From the NCBI RefSeq assembly GCF_003990725.2, contig NZ_CP030064.1, forward strand, positions 1,612,001 through 1,676,000: 64,000 nucleotides of DNA, read 5' to 3'. The translations under genes were made by a program, and so were the position numbers. The stretch comes from Halorubrum sp. PV6 (GTDB taxonomy: Archaea; Halobacteriota; Halobacteria; Halobacteriales; Haloferacaceae). The notes under the pieces are model-generated. The model searched no databases and was not told where the DNA came from. It saw nothing but the letters and a program-made list of their open reading frames with translations. Below, in pieces: positions 24,927-32,563 of the stretch; position 1 is the stretch's first letter, and each line of letters opens with the position of its first letter.

Positions 24927-26132
24927 TCACCCGCCGAGGACCGCGGCGAGGGCCCGATACAGCCCGAATCCGATCGCCGTCGAAGAGACGAGCGTGATGA
25001 GCCAGAAGGCGAGCGTGATCCCGATTTTCCGGCGCGAGACGCCCGCCGAGCCGCCGGCGAGCCCGCCGCCGATGACGCCGGAGATGATGATGTTGTTAAA
25101 CGAGATCGGGATCCCGAGCGCGATGGCCAACTGCGCGATGATGAATCCGGGGACCAACGCGGCGATCGACCGTCTCACGCCCAGCTGGGCGTACTCGCGG
25201 GAGGTCGCTTGGAGCAGTTTCGGCGCCCCCATCCACGCGCCGGCGAGGATGCCGGCCGCGCCCAGCGCGAGCAGCACGATGCTCGGCAAGCCGAGTTCGA
25301 CCCCGTAGAGGTTCTCTAACGGCCCGGTCGCCAGCCCGACCTGGCTGCCGCCGCTGGAGAACGCGACGACGCTCCCGAGGATGATGAGGAACGACCGGAT
25401 GCCCCCCTCGACCGACGCCTGCGTGCGTCGGCGAATGACCAGGAACCACGCGGCGGCGGCGGCCAGCGTGACGGCCACGGTGACCGGGTCGACGCCGGCG
25501 ACCGCCGGGGCCCCGACCTGTCGCGCGAGGAACCCCGCGATAGAGCTCTGGCTCACGTCGGGCGGCGACGGGATGACGCCCAGTTTGACGTTGGCGACGA
25601 TGCCGCCGACGACCGCCGCGAGCAGGGGAACGCCGACCGTCTCCGGGATGTCGTCGCGCCGGAGGATCGTCGCGGTGAGATAGGCGAGCCCCCCGGAGAC
25701 GGGCGGGACGAGCAGCCAGAAGGTCACGATGCGGCGGTACGTGTCGACCGCGGGGTCGCCGCCGAGCGAGAGGCCGACGCCGACCATCGCGCCCGTGGTC
25801 GCGAACGCCGCCGGGACGGGGTACCCGGAGTAGACGCCGAACGCCATGAACCCGGTCGCCGTCAGCAGGCCGGCCGTCGCCGCCAGCGACGTGATCTGGA
25901 CGCCGTTTATCAGGCCGGCGCCGACCGTCTCGGAGATGGCGCCGCCCTGCGTGAGCGCGCCGAGCGCCGCGAGGATGCCGATCAGGAACGCCGCCCGCAT
26001 CGTCGAGATGGCGTTCGCCCCGATCGCCGGGGCGAACGGCGGCGAGTTGCTGTTGGCGCCGAGCGCCCACGCCGTGGCGAGGCTGGTGAGCGTCGCGACC
26101 ACGACCAGCGCCCAGAAGAGGATACCGGCCAC
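24927..26132 (-). CDS. pit: PiT family inorganic phosphate transporter
   Basis: 401 residues, about eleven hydrophobic segments. The duplicated PiT signature is present: GANSNSPPFAPAIGANAIS with TMRAAFLI near the N-terminus, and SSGGSQVGLATGPLENL with LAGAWMGAPKLLQATSREY in the second half. The first signature reads GANSNSPPF in place of the usual GxNDxxN form, so coupling ion and affinity are uncertain. Substrate is inferred to be phosphate; Ppk1 and a PPP phosphatase lie about 10 kb away. Confidence 0.85.
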   Translation of the reverse strand: MAGILFWALVVVATLTSLATAWALGANSNSPPFAPAIGANAISTMRAAFLIGILAALGALTQGGAISETVGAGLINGVQITSLAATAGLLTATGFMAFGVYSGYPVPAAFATTGAMVGVGLSLGGDPAVDTYRRIVTFWLLVPPVSGGLAYLTATILRRDDIPETVGVPLLAAVVGGIVANVKLGVIPSPPDVSQSSIAGFLARQVGAPAVAGVDPVTVAVTLAAAAAWFLVIRRRTQASVEGGIRSFLIILGSVVAFSSGGSQVGLATGPLENLYGVELGLPSIVLLALGAAGILAGAWMGAPKLLQATSREYAQLGVRRSIAALVPGFIIAQLAIALGIPISFNNIIISGVIGGGLAGGSAGVSRRKIGITLAFWLITLVSSTAIGFGLYRALAAVLGG

Positions 26133-26271
26133 GCTTACCGACCACCGCCGTCGGGAGTCCGAGCCATATCACCCACATCCGCGGAGCCGGTAATTAACCA
26201 TTGCCCAAACGAGCGGCCTCGGGGCGACCGGAGGCGGTGCCCCTTTGTAACTCGGTCGGCAACGTCGGGCG

Positions 26272-27699
26272 ATGGACGTCCGGCTGACCTACGAGGAGGG
26301 GACGATCCGGGTCGCGGCCGGCACCGACGACGCGCGCGAGCGGGACGGCCGGAGCGCGAGCGGGGGCGACGCCGGCGGCTTCGAGACGCTGCCGCCGCTT
26401 CCGGGCGTCGAGCGCGACCCGCGGTCGGCGACCGGCCGCGCTCCCGCCTACCGCTACGCCGCGATCCGCAGAGCGCTGGCGGTCGCCGGCGTGAGCGTCG
26501 ACGACCGCGTGCTGGACGCGAGCGACCGCGCCGCGGCGGCGGCCGGGCTCGACGCCGGTCTCTCGACCGACTACGACCTCAGAGAGTATCAGCGCGAGGC
26601 GCTCGACGCGTGGCGAGACGCCGACGACCGCGGCGTGCTCGAACTCCCCACCGGGGCCGGCAAGACCGTGATCGCGATCCGCGCGATGGTCGAACTGGGC
26701 GTGCCGACGCTCGTCGTGGTGCCCACGGTCGACCTCCTCGATCAGTGGCAGCGGGAGCTCGACGCGGAGTTCGACGTGCCGGTCGGCCGCTTCGGCGGCG
26801 GCGAGCAGCGACAGGAGGCGATCACGGTGTCGACGTACGACTCGGCGTATTTAAAGGCGGAAGACGTGGGCGACGCCTTCGAGTTCGTCGTGTTCGACGA
26901 GGTCCACCACCTCGGCGGCGAGGGGTACCGCGACGTGGCGCGGCTGCTCGCGGCGCCCGCGCGCCTCGGGCTCACGGCCACCTTCGAGCGCCCCGACGGG
27001 GCTCACGAGACCGTCGCGGAGCTGATCGGCGACCGCGTGTACGCGCTCGACGTGGACGACCTGGCCGGCGACCACCTCGCGCCCTACGACATCCGACGGA
27101 TCGAAGTCGAGTTGACCCCCGACGAGCGCGAGCGCTACGAGGAAAAGCAGGGCACGTTCGTCGAGTACGTCCGCGACGCGGGGATCACGTTCTCCAGCGG
27201 GAGCGACTACCTGGAGCTCGTCAAGCGGTCCGGCAACGACCCGGCGGCTCGCGAGGCCCTCTTAGCGAAACAGGACGCCCGCGAGATCATGATGAACGCG
27301 AGCCGGAAGCGCGACCGGCTCGAATCGATCCTCGACCGACACCGCGACGATCGGGTCATCGTCTTCACCGCCCACACCGACCTCGTGTACCGGCTCTCCG
27401 AGCGATTCCTGCTGCCGGCCATCACCGCGGAGACGGGCGCGAAAGAGCGCCGCGAGATACTGGAGCGCTTCCGCGAGGGCACGTACGGGCGGGTCGTCGC
27501 CGCGAACGTCCTCGACGAGGGGGTCGACGTGCCCGACGCGAACGTGGCGGTGATCCTCTCGGGGTCGGGCAGCGAACGCGAGTTCACCCAGCGGCTCGGT
27601 CGAATCCTCCGGCCGAAGGCGGACGACGGCCGCGCGATCCTCTACGAGGTCGTCAGCGCGGAGACGGCCGAAGAGCGGGTGGCGAGCCGGCGGCGATAG
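26272..27699 (+). CDS. XPB/Rad25-type DNA helicase
   Basis: 475 residues, SF2. N-terminal damage-recognition-like domain (1-100), then YDLREYQREALDAW (Q-motif region), Walker A LPTGAGKT, motif II FDEVHH, motif III LTATFER, a thumb-like helical insert, and C-terminal helicase domain with FTAHTDLVYRLSERF, ANVLDEGVDVPDA and QRLGRILRPK. Length and arrangement fit archaeal XPB. Family role: DNA unwinding in nucleotide excision repair, in archaea often with Bax1; no Bax1 gene is adjacent here. Confidence 0.9.
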   Translation: MDVRLTYEEGTIRVAAGTDDARERDGRSASGGDAGGFETLPPLPGVERDPRSATGRAPAYRYAAIRRALAVAGVSVDDRVLDASDRAAAAAGLDAGLSTDYDLREYQREALDAWRDADDRGVLELPTGAGKTVIAIRAMVELGVPTLVVVPTVDLLDQWQRELDAEFDVPVGRFGGGEQRQEAITVSTYDSAYLKAEDVGDAFEFVVFDEVHHLGGEGYRDVARLLAAPARLGLTATFERPDGAHETVAELIGDRVYALDVDDLAGDHLAPYDIRRIEVELTPDERERYEEKQGTFVEYVRDAGITFSSGSDYLELVKRSGNDPAAREALLAKQDAREIMMNASRKRDRLESILDRHRDDRVIVFTAHTDLVYRLSERFLLPAITAETGAKERREILERFREGTYGRVVAANVLDEGVDVPDANVAVILSGSGSEREFTQRLGRILRPKADDGRAILYEVVSAETAEERVASRRR

Positions 27700-27771
27700 G
27701 CGAGTCCGGTCGCGACGGAGCGGATACCTCCTGCCGCGGTTCCGCGGATGGCTTATAAATAGCAGTTCGGC

Positions 27772-28470
27772 TCAGTCGTCGCCGTCGATGTCGAGCGAGC
27801 GCTTTTCGCCCAGTTCCTCCTCTAAACTGCCGCGCTCCCAACTCCGGACGGCGTCGCCCTCGACTTCGGCGCGCAGCTTCTCCTCTAACAGGTTCACCGC
27901 GACGCTGTTGGCGCCCTCGGGGATGATCACGTCGGCGTGCTTTTTCGAGGGTTCGATGAACTGCTCGTGCATCGGTTTCACCGTCGAGAGGTACTGGTCG
28001 ATGACGCCCTCCAGGTCGCGGCCGCGGTCGATCACGTCGCGGCGGATCCGGCGGAGGATCCGGACGTCCGCGTCGGTCTCGACGAACAGCCGCAGGTCCA
28101 TCATGTCGTTTATCTCCTCGTCGTAGAGCGCTAAGATCCCTTCGAGGACGATGACGTCGGTCGGCTCGACGTCGACCGTCTCCGCTTTGCGATTGTGAAC
28201 CTCGAAGTCGTACTGCGGCATCTGGACGGACTGCCCCTGCAGCAGCGACTCGAGGTGCTCGCGGAGCAGCGGCCACTCGAACGCCGAGGGGTGGTCGTAG
28301 TTCACCGACTGACGCTCTTCGAAGTCGAGGTGCGAGAGGTCCTGATAGTAGTTATCGAGGGGAATGCGGGTGACGCTGTCGCCGAGATCACGGGTGACGA
28401 GCCGAGAGACCGTCGTCTTCCCGGCGCCGGTCCCCCCCGCGATCCCGATCACGAACGAGGGAATGGTCAT
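27772..28470 (-). CDS. udk: Uridine kinase
   Basis: 232 residues from ATG 28470. Walker A AGGTGAGKTT (about 11-20), NYYQDLSHLDFEERQSVNYDHPSAFEW (the uridine-site region) and IVLEGILALYDE are all in place. The enzyme phosphorylates uridine or cytidine in pyrimidine salvage. The acidic C-terminal tail (about 15 residues) is a haloarchaeal extension. A long upstream open frame on the same strand is not coding. Confidence 0.93.
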   Translation of the reverse strand: MTIPSFVIGIAGGTGAGKTTVSRLVTRDLGDSVTRIPLDNYYQDLSHLDFEERQSVNYDHPSAFEWPLLREHLESLLQGQSVQMPQYDFEVHNRKAETVDVEPTDVIVLEGILALYDEEINDMMDLRLFVETDADVRILRRIRRDVIDRGRDLEGVIDQYLSTVKPMHEQFIEPSKKHADVIIPEGANSVAVNLLEEKLRAEVEGDAVRSWERGSLEEELGEKRSLDIDGDD

Positions 28471-28673
28471 ACTCCCCGCTGGGGCGTCGGAGGGTTTGAA
28501 GCCTCCTTTTCGTCGGCGGTTGCGGCTCGCGAGCGAATCCGGACGAGCACCGGAAGACGCTCGCCGGGCAAGCGTGGGATTCTCTCCTCGTTTCGAGTGC
28601 AAACCGCGCGATTTTCGCGGTATTTCGACCGATCCGCCGTGTACGCTTGGAATCCATATAATCATGTCGGGGG

Positions 28674-28684
28674 CAGCTTTTAGC
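28674..28684 (+). promoter_or_regulatory. TATA box of the CBS-domain gene
   Basis: GCAGCTTTTAG-type element ending about 24 bp upstream of ATG 28708, predicting a leaderless transcript. Confidence 0.45.
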
Positions 28685-28707
28685 CGGTTGCCGGGGAATC
28701 TCGGCTC

Positions 28708-29328
28708 ATGCGAACAGACACCACGGTTCGCGACGTGATGCATCGTGAGTTCATCGGCGTGAGCGAGTCGGACCCGCTTCGAGACGCCGCGGCGCTTTTG
28801 GTCGACGAGGGGGAGCGCTGCCTCGTCGTCCTTCGCGGCGGCGAGGCCGTCGGTCGCCTGGACTGTCGGAACGCGCTCCAGGTCCTCCTCGACGCTGACG
28901 CCGACGGGGGAGGGGAAGTGACCGTCGGGTCCGTCATGGGGCCGCCGCTTCCGACCGTTGCGCCGGACGACTCGCTGGCCGTCGTGGAAGAGCGGCTCGT
29001 CGCCGAAGGCGTCGACGTGGTCGTCGCCGTCGAGGACGACGAGGCCGTCGGCGTCGTCACCGCGGGCGACGCGCTCGCCGCGGGCGCTCCCCGGACGGGC
29101 GACGCCACCCGCGAGCCCCTCGGCGAGGAGCCGGTCGGTGCCGACCCGCGACGCGGCGACCCCGCGATGCTGGGATCGGACGGCGGCGCCGACCCGACGG
29201 TCGAGGCGGCGGCGACCGACGCGTCCGGCTCGCCGACGCAGGGCGTCTGCGAGAGCTGCGGCGCGCTCGTCCCCGACCTCGTGACCGCGAACGGACAGGC
29301 GGTCTGTCCCGAGTGCCGCGAAGTGTGA
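28708..29328 (+). CDS. CBS-domain pair protein with C-terminal zinc ribbon
   Basis: 206 residues. Two CBS motifs (about 7-60 and 74-128) begin TVRDVMHREFIGVSESDPLRDA and TVGSVMGPPLPTVAPDDSLAVV. A Gly/Asp-rich linker follows and then a zinc ribbon with CESCG and CPEC (about 178-204). CBS pairs bind adenosine nucleotides; the ribbon suggests contact with a nucleic acid or protein partner. Target unknown. Confidence 0.85.
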   Translation: MRTDTTVRDVMHREFIGVSESDPLRDAAALLVDEGERCLVVLRGGEAVGRLDCRNALQVLLDADADGGGEVTVGSVMGPPLPTVAPDDSLAVVEERLVAEGVDVVVAVEDDEAVGVVTAGDALAAGAPRTGDATREPLGEEPVGADPRRGDPAMLGSDGGADPTVEAAATDASGSPTQGVCESCGALVPDLVTANGQAVCPECREV

Positions 29329-29431
29329 CGGCGCGCCGCTCCCGGTCGCGTCGGTCGACACCGGCGCCGTCGCGGGTCGCCCCGCCCGCCGCCGGTAGGC
29401 TCAAACCTCCCGCGCGGTGACACCTTCACAG

Positions 29432-29965
29432 ATGCCCGACAGCGACGAGGTCCGCGTGACGCCCGCCACCGCCGACGACGTGGACGCGGCCACCGACCTG
29501 TGGGTCGCCCTCGCCGAGAGCCAGCGGGACCACGGCTCGACGCTCTTGGCGTCGGGGAACCGCGGCGCGGTCCGCGAGTGGGTCGCCCGGTCGGTGGTCA
29601 CCGGCGAACTCCTCCTCGCGCGCGACGGGGACGAGCCGGTCGGGTTCGTCAGTTTCACCCTCGAACACGGCGGCTACGAGCGCGACCGGACGCTCGGAAC
29701 CGTAAGCAACCTCTTCGTCGTCCCCGAGCGGCGCGGCGAGGGAATCGGTGGCGACCTGTTGGACGCGGCCGAGCGCGCCCTCTGCGAGTCGGGCGCCGAG
29801 ACCGTCGCGCTGGAAGCGCTTGCGGCGAACGAGCGGGCCCGCGAGTTCTACGCGACACACGGGTACGAACTCCATCGCGTCGAGTTACAGAAGCCGCTGC
29901 CGACCGACGGCGACGGAGACGACGACCCGGACGAGTCGGCGTCGCGCGGCGGCCAGGGCGACTGA
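29432..29965 (+). CDS. GNAT family N-acetyltransferase
   Basis: 177 residues from ATG 29432. The acetyl-CoA pyrophosphate loop is VPERRGEGIGGDLLDAAE (R/Q-x-x-G-x-G/A motif A), followed by LEALAANERAREFYATHGYELHRVELQK (motif B). N-terminal VRVTPATADDVDAATDLW is typical. The last 16 residues are acidic. The gene ends 76 bp upstream of tRNA-Thr. Acyl acceptor unknown. Confidence 0.88.
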   Translation: MPDSDEVRVTPATADDVDAATDLWVALAESQRDHGSTLLASGNRGAVREWVARSVVTGELLLARDGDEPVGFVSFTLEHGGYERDRTLGTVSNLFVVPERRGEGIGGDLLDAAERALCESGAETVALEALAANERAREFYATHGYELHRVELQKPLPTDGDGDDDPDESASRGGQGD

Positions 29966-30041
29966 TTGCGATACGGTGACATACCGTCACCTTCGCGGAA
30001 AGCGACACGCACTCATACGAGGACCGAGTACGCCAGTCTGC

Positions 30042-30115
30042 GCCAGGGGAGCATGGGCGGTTCATGCACTCGACTTGTAATCGAGACTTCCGGGGTTCAA
30101 ATCCCTGCCCTGGCT
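30042..30115 (+). tRNA. tRNA-Thr (anticodon UGU)
   Basis: Complete cloverleaf. Acceptor GCCAGGG/CCCTGGC with discriminator T, anticodon stem CTCGA/TCGAG enclosing CTTGTAA (anticodon TGT), T arm with GGTTCAAATCC. CCA is not encoded. A TTTTCT run follows immediately and probably ends transcription. No intron and no integrated element beside it. Confidence 0.93.
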
Positions 30116-30139
30116 TTTCTCGCCGCGCGCGGCGGAGAT

Positions 30140-30150
30140 CCGTTTATATG
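30140..30150 (+). promoter_or_regulatory. TATA box of the 67-aa membrane protein gene
   Basis: CCGTTTATATG centred about 26 bp before ATG 30172; predicts a leaderless transcript and fixes that start. Confidence 0.55.
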
Positions 30151-30171
30151 CGTTCACCGCAGATCCGAGGT

Positions 30172-30375
30172 ATGGATCGGACCGACACGCTGTTGCTCGG
30201 CATCTCCGGCGTGGTCGTCGCGCTCGTGCTCGCCGGCGCCCTCTCGGCCGGCGCGCTGTTCGGGTTCGACGAGTCGGCGGCGCGGCCGATTCGCCTGCTC
30301 GCCGTCGAACCCCTCGCGTGGATCGTCATCGCGGCGCTCATCGTCGCGGTCGTCGGGCACGCGTACATCGAGTGA
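30172..30375 (+). CDS. Small two-TM membrane protein (67 aa)
   Basis: 67 residues from ATG 30172. Two hydrophobic segments (about 6-29 and 43-64) are linked by GFDESAARPIRLLAVEP; the C-terminus is HAYIE. The strong TATA box supports expression. No recognised family and no partner. Confidence 0.65.
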   Translation: MDRTDTLLLGISGVVVALVLAGALSAGALFGFDESAARPIRLLAVEPLAWIVIAALIVAVVGHAYIE

Positions 30376-30459
30376 CGGAGCGGGGCGACGGCGAGGGGGC
30401 GGCGGGGCGACGACGGGGCGACGACGGGGAGACCCCGTGTCGACGACCCCGCATCGGCC

Positions 30460-30987
30460 TCACTCCGCGGCGGCGACCTCGCGAATCGCCCGAACGAGCG
30501 CTTCAAGCGCGACCTCGACGGCTCTCTCCTTTATCTGTCCGCGGTCGCCGTCGAGGACGAAACGCTCCGTCCTGACGAACGACGCTTCGGTCCCCCACGG
30601 CGCGGCGTAGGCCACCCCGACGTACACGAGACCGACCGGCTTCTCGGCGCTCCCGCCGCCGGGTCCGGCGATACCCGTCGTGGCGACCCCCCACGTCGTG
30701 TCGGCGCGGTCGCGGGCGCCGGCCGCCATCTGCTCGGCGACCGTCGCGCTCACGGCGCCCTCGGCGTCGAGCGACTCGCGGGACACCCCGAGCAGTTCGC
30801 GCTTCGCGTCGTACGCGTACGTCACGAACCCGCGGTCGAAGTAGGCGCTCGCGCCCGGCACGTCGGTCACTCGCGACCCGACGAGTCCGCCCGTCAGCGA
30901 CTCGGCGGTCGCGAGCGTCTCCTCGCGCTCGGTCAACAGCGCTCCGAGCGCGGCCTCGACCGGCTCCGACCCGTCGGTGTCGTCCAT
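30460..30987 (-). CDS. CinA-like nicotinamide-nucleotide amidase domain protein
   Basis: 175 residues from ATG 30987 (a second ATG at 30993 adds two residues). This is the stand-alone CinA C-terminal domain: LATAESLTGGLVGSRVTDVPGAS, YFDRGFVTYAYDAKRELLGV, then TTGIAGPGGGSAEKPVGLVYVG. Family role: hydrolysis of nicotinamide mononucleotide to nicotinate mononucleotide in pyridine-nucleotide recycling. The MoaB-like N-terminal domain of full CinA is absent, as in many archaea. Divergent from the methyltransferase gene. Confidence 0.88.
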   Translation of the reverse strand: MDDTDGSEPVEAALGALLTEREETLATAESLTGGLVGSRVTDVPGASAYFDRGFVTYAYDAKRELLGVSRESLDAEGAVSATVAEQMAAGARDRADTTWGVATTGIAGPGGGSAEKPVGLVYVGVAYAAPWGTEASFVRTERFVLDGDRGQIKERAVEVALEALVRAIREVAAAE

Positions 30988-31046
30988 ACGCATACTGCGG
31001 TCTCCACCGTCGTGGGGTTTACGCTCGCCGCGAAGCAATCCCCGGT

Positions 31047-31685
31047 ATGACCGACTGGGACGCCCGCTTCGCGGCCGGCGAGTACCCCCGCGCCCCGGAG
31101 CCGTCGGCCGTGTTACGCTCGTACGAGCCGGCGATACCCGACGGGCGCGCGCTCGACGTCGCGGCCGGCACCGGGCGCAACGCGATCTACCTCGCCGACG
31201 CGGGCTACTCGGTCGACGCGCTCGACGCCTCTCGCGAGGGGCTCGCGATCGTCCGGGAGCGCGCCGAAGAGCGCGGTCTGCGCGACCGGATCGAGACGGT
31301 TCAGGGCGACGTGTCGACGTACGGGTTCCCGACCGAGACGTACGCGCTCGTCACCTTGAGTTTCTTTCACACGCTCGACCGGCTCGCGGACCTGCGGGAG
31401 TCGCTCGCGCCCGGCGGCTACCTGTTCGTGGAGGGCCACCTCCGATCGAGCGACGCGACCCCCTCGGGGCCGAGCGACGACCGCTACCGGTTCGCCGCGA
31501 ACGAACTGCTTCGGGCCGGACTCGGGTTGACCGTCCTCCACTACGACGAGACGACCCAAGAGCGGCCGGACGACCGCCGCCGCGCGACCGCGCGACTGCT
31601 CGCCAGGCGGTCGACCGGCGGCCGGCAGACCTACCCGCCCCGGCCGGACGAGCGCGGGCCGAGCGACGAGCGGACGGATGAGTGA
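31047..31685 (+). CDS. Class I SAM-dependent methyltransferase (TehB-like)
   Basis: 212 residues. Motif I is LDVAAGTGRNAIYLADAGYSV, motif II VDALDASREGL, and motif post-II VTLSFFHTL. The N-terminus DWDARFAAGEYPR is that of TehB-like or thiopurine-like methyltransferases. The C-terminal 40 residues are Arg/Pro-rich. The stop overlaps the next gene by eight bases. Substrate unknown. Confidence 0.85.
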   Translation: MTDWDARFAAGEYPRAPEPSAVLRSYEPAIPDGRALDVAAGTGRNAIYLADAGYSVDALDASREGLAIVRERAEERGLRDRIETVQGDVSTYGFPTETYALVTLSFFHTLDRLADLRESLAPGGYLFVEGHLRSSDATPSGPSDDRYRFAANELLRAGLGLTVLHYDETTQERPDDRRRATARLLARRSTGGRQTYPPRPDERGPSDERTDE

Positions 31686-32220
31686 CGCGGACACGCCCGG
31701 CGCGGTGCTTCGGGAACTGGTCTCGGCGGCGGTCGGCGACGGCGCGGCCGACTCGCTCGCCGTCGAGGTGGCCGAGCGCGGGGACGATCCGGGGCCGGCG
31801 GCCCGCCTGCCCGCGCTCGTCACCGGCGCGGAGAGCGTCGTCGGCGTCCTCCCCCGCGTCGACCGCGGTCTCGCCCGCCGGGTGCTGGGTGACGGCGACG
31901 GAGGGGGGAAGGGCGGAGAACTCCTCGGCGACCGCGACGACGGAGCGACCGCGCGACTCGTCTTCACCGGCGATGCGGCGGACCGGTTCGGCGGTCCCGG
32001 CGGAGCCGTCATCCGGTCGGTCCTCGCCGGCCACGGGGTCGAGGCGTACCGGCACGACGGCAACTCGCCCGTCGGCGTCGTCCTCGCCGACGAGGTGGCG
32101 CTCGTCGGACTGTTCGACGGGGCGGGGCTCGCCGCGCTGCTGTGGTCGGACGCGCCGCCGGTCCGGACGTGGGCGGCCGAGACCTGTCGCCGGTATCTCG
32201 CGGCGGGCGACCCGGCGTGA
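31678..32220 (+). CDS. Hypothetical protein with a ligand-binding-like domain
   Basis: 180 residues; the start overlaps the methyltransferase end. Visible features: an alpha-helical N-terminus (LRELVSAAVGDGAADSLAVEV), a Gly/Asp-rich insert around 78-90, then an alpha/beta region with ARLVFTGDAADRF, VEAYRHDGNSPVGVVLADEVALVGLFDG and a terminal helix (RTWAAETCRRYLAAG). The middle weakly recalls the sensor half of archaeal FilR1-type regulators, but there is no DNA-binding domain. I do not assign a function. Confidence 0.65.
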   Translation: MSDADTPGAVLRELVSAAVGDGAADSLAVEVAERGDDPGPAARLPALVTGAESVVGVLPRVDRGLARRVLGDGDGGGKGGELLGDRDDGATARLVFTGDAADRFGGPGGAVIRSVLAGHGVEAYRHDGNSPVGVVLADEVALVGLFDGAGLAALLWSDAPPVRTWAAETCRRYLAAGDPA

Positions 32221-32263
32221 GACGCGCCGCATCGCTTTTAAATACACCCGGTGAAGGGAGCGT

Positions 32264-32530
32264 ATGAAGGCGTTACTGCTGTTGGTCGCCGGCATCGGAG
32301 GACTGATCGAGACGGTCGCGCCGCGGGCCGTCGTGCGCGTCTGGACGAAAGCGCTGTACCGGAACGCCGGCGAGGCGGAGCCCCGCGAGTGGGTGTACGC
32401 CGTCGCACGCGCCGAGGGAGTCGTCGTCGTGCTCGGCGCGCTCGTCGGCCTGTACGGGCTCGCCACGGCCGACGACGAGGCCCCGGTCGATGAGGTGCCC
32501 GGCGACAGCGGCGCCGCCGAGGACGCCTGA
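32264..32530 (+). CDS. Small membrane protein (88 aa)
   Basis: 88 residues. An N-terminal hydrophobic segment (3-18), a conserved-looking PRAVVRVWTKALYRNAGEAEPREWVY stretch, a second hydrophobic segment (about 52-67), and an acidic tail. TTTTAAATAC about 26 bp upstream acts as TATA box. I recognise the type as common in haloarchaea but cannot name a function. Confidence 0.7.
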   Translation: MKALLLLVAGIGGLIETVAPRAVVRVWTKALYRNAGEAEPREWVYAVARAEGVVVVLGALVGLYGLATADDEAPVDEVPGDSGAAEDA

Positions 32531-32563
32531 GAAGCGAGCCGACGACGCTCGACGGGGAGCCGA

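Noticed and set aside
28471-29361. N-terminal extension of uridine kinase on the minus strand
   Set aside because: It runs antisense to the CBS-domain gene, and the P-loop domain begins normally at ATG 28470.
30380-30440. GGCGACGACGGGG-type short repeats after the 67-residue protein gene
   Set aside because: Low-complexity GC-rich drift with no fixed period.
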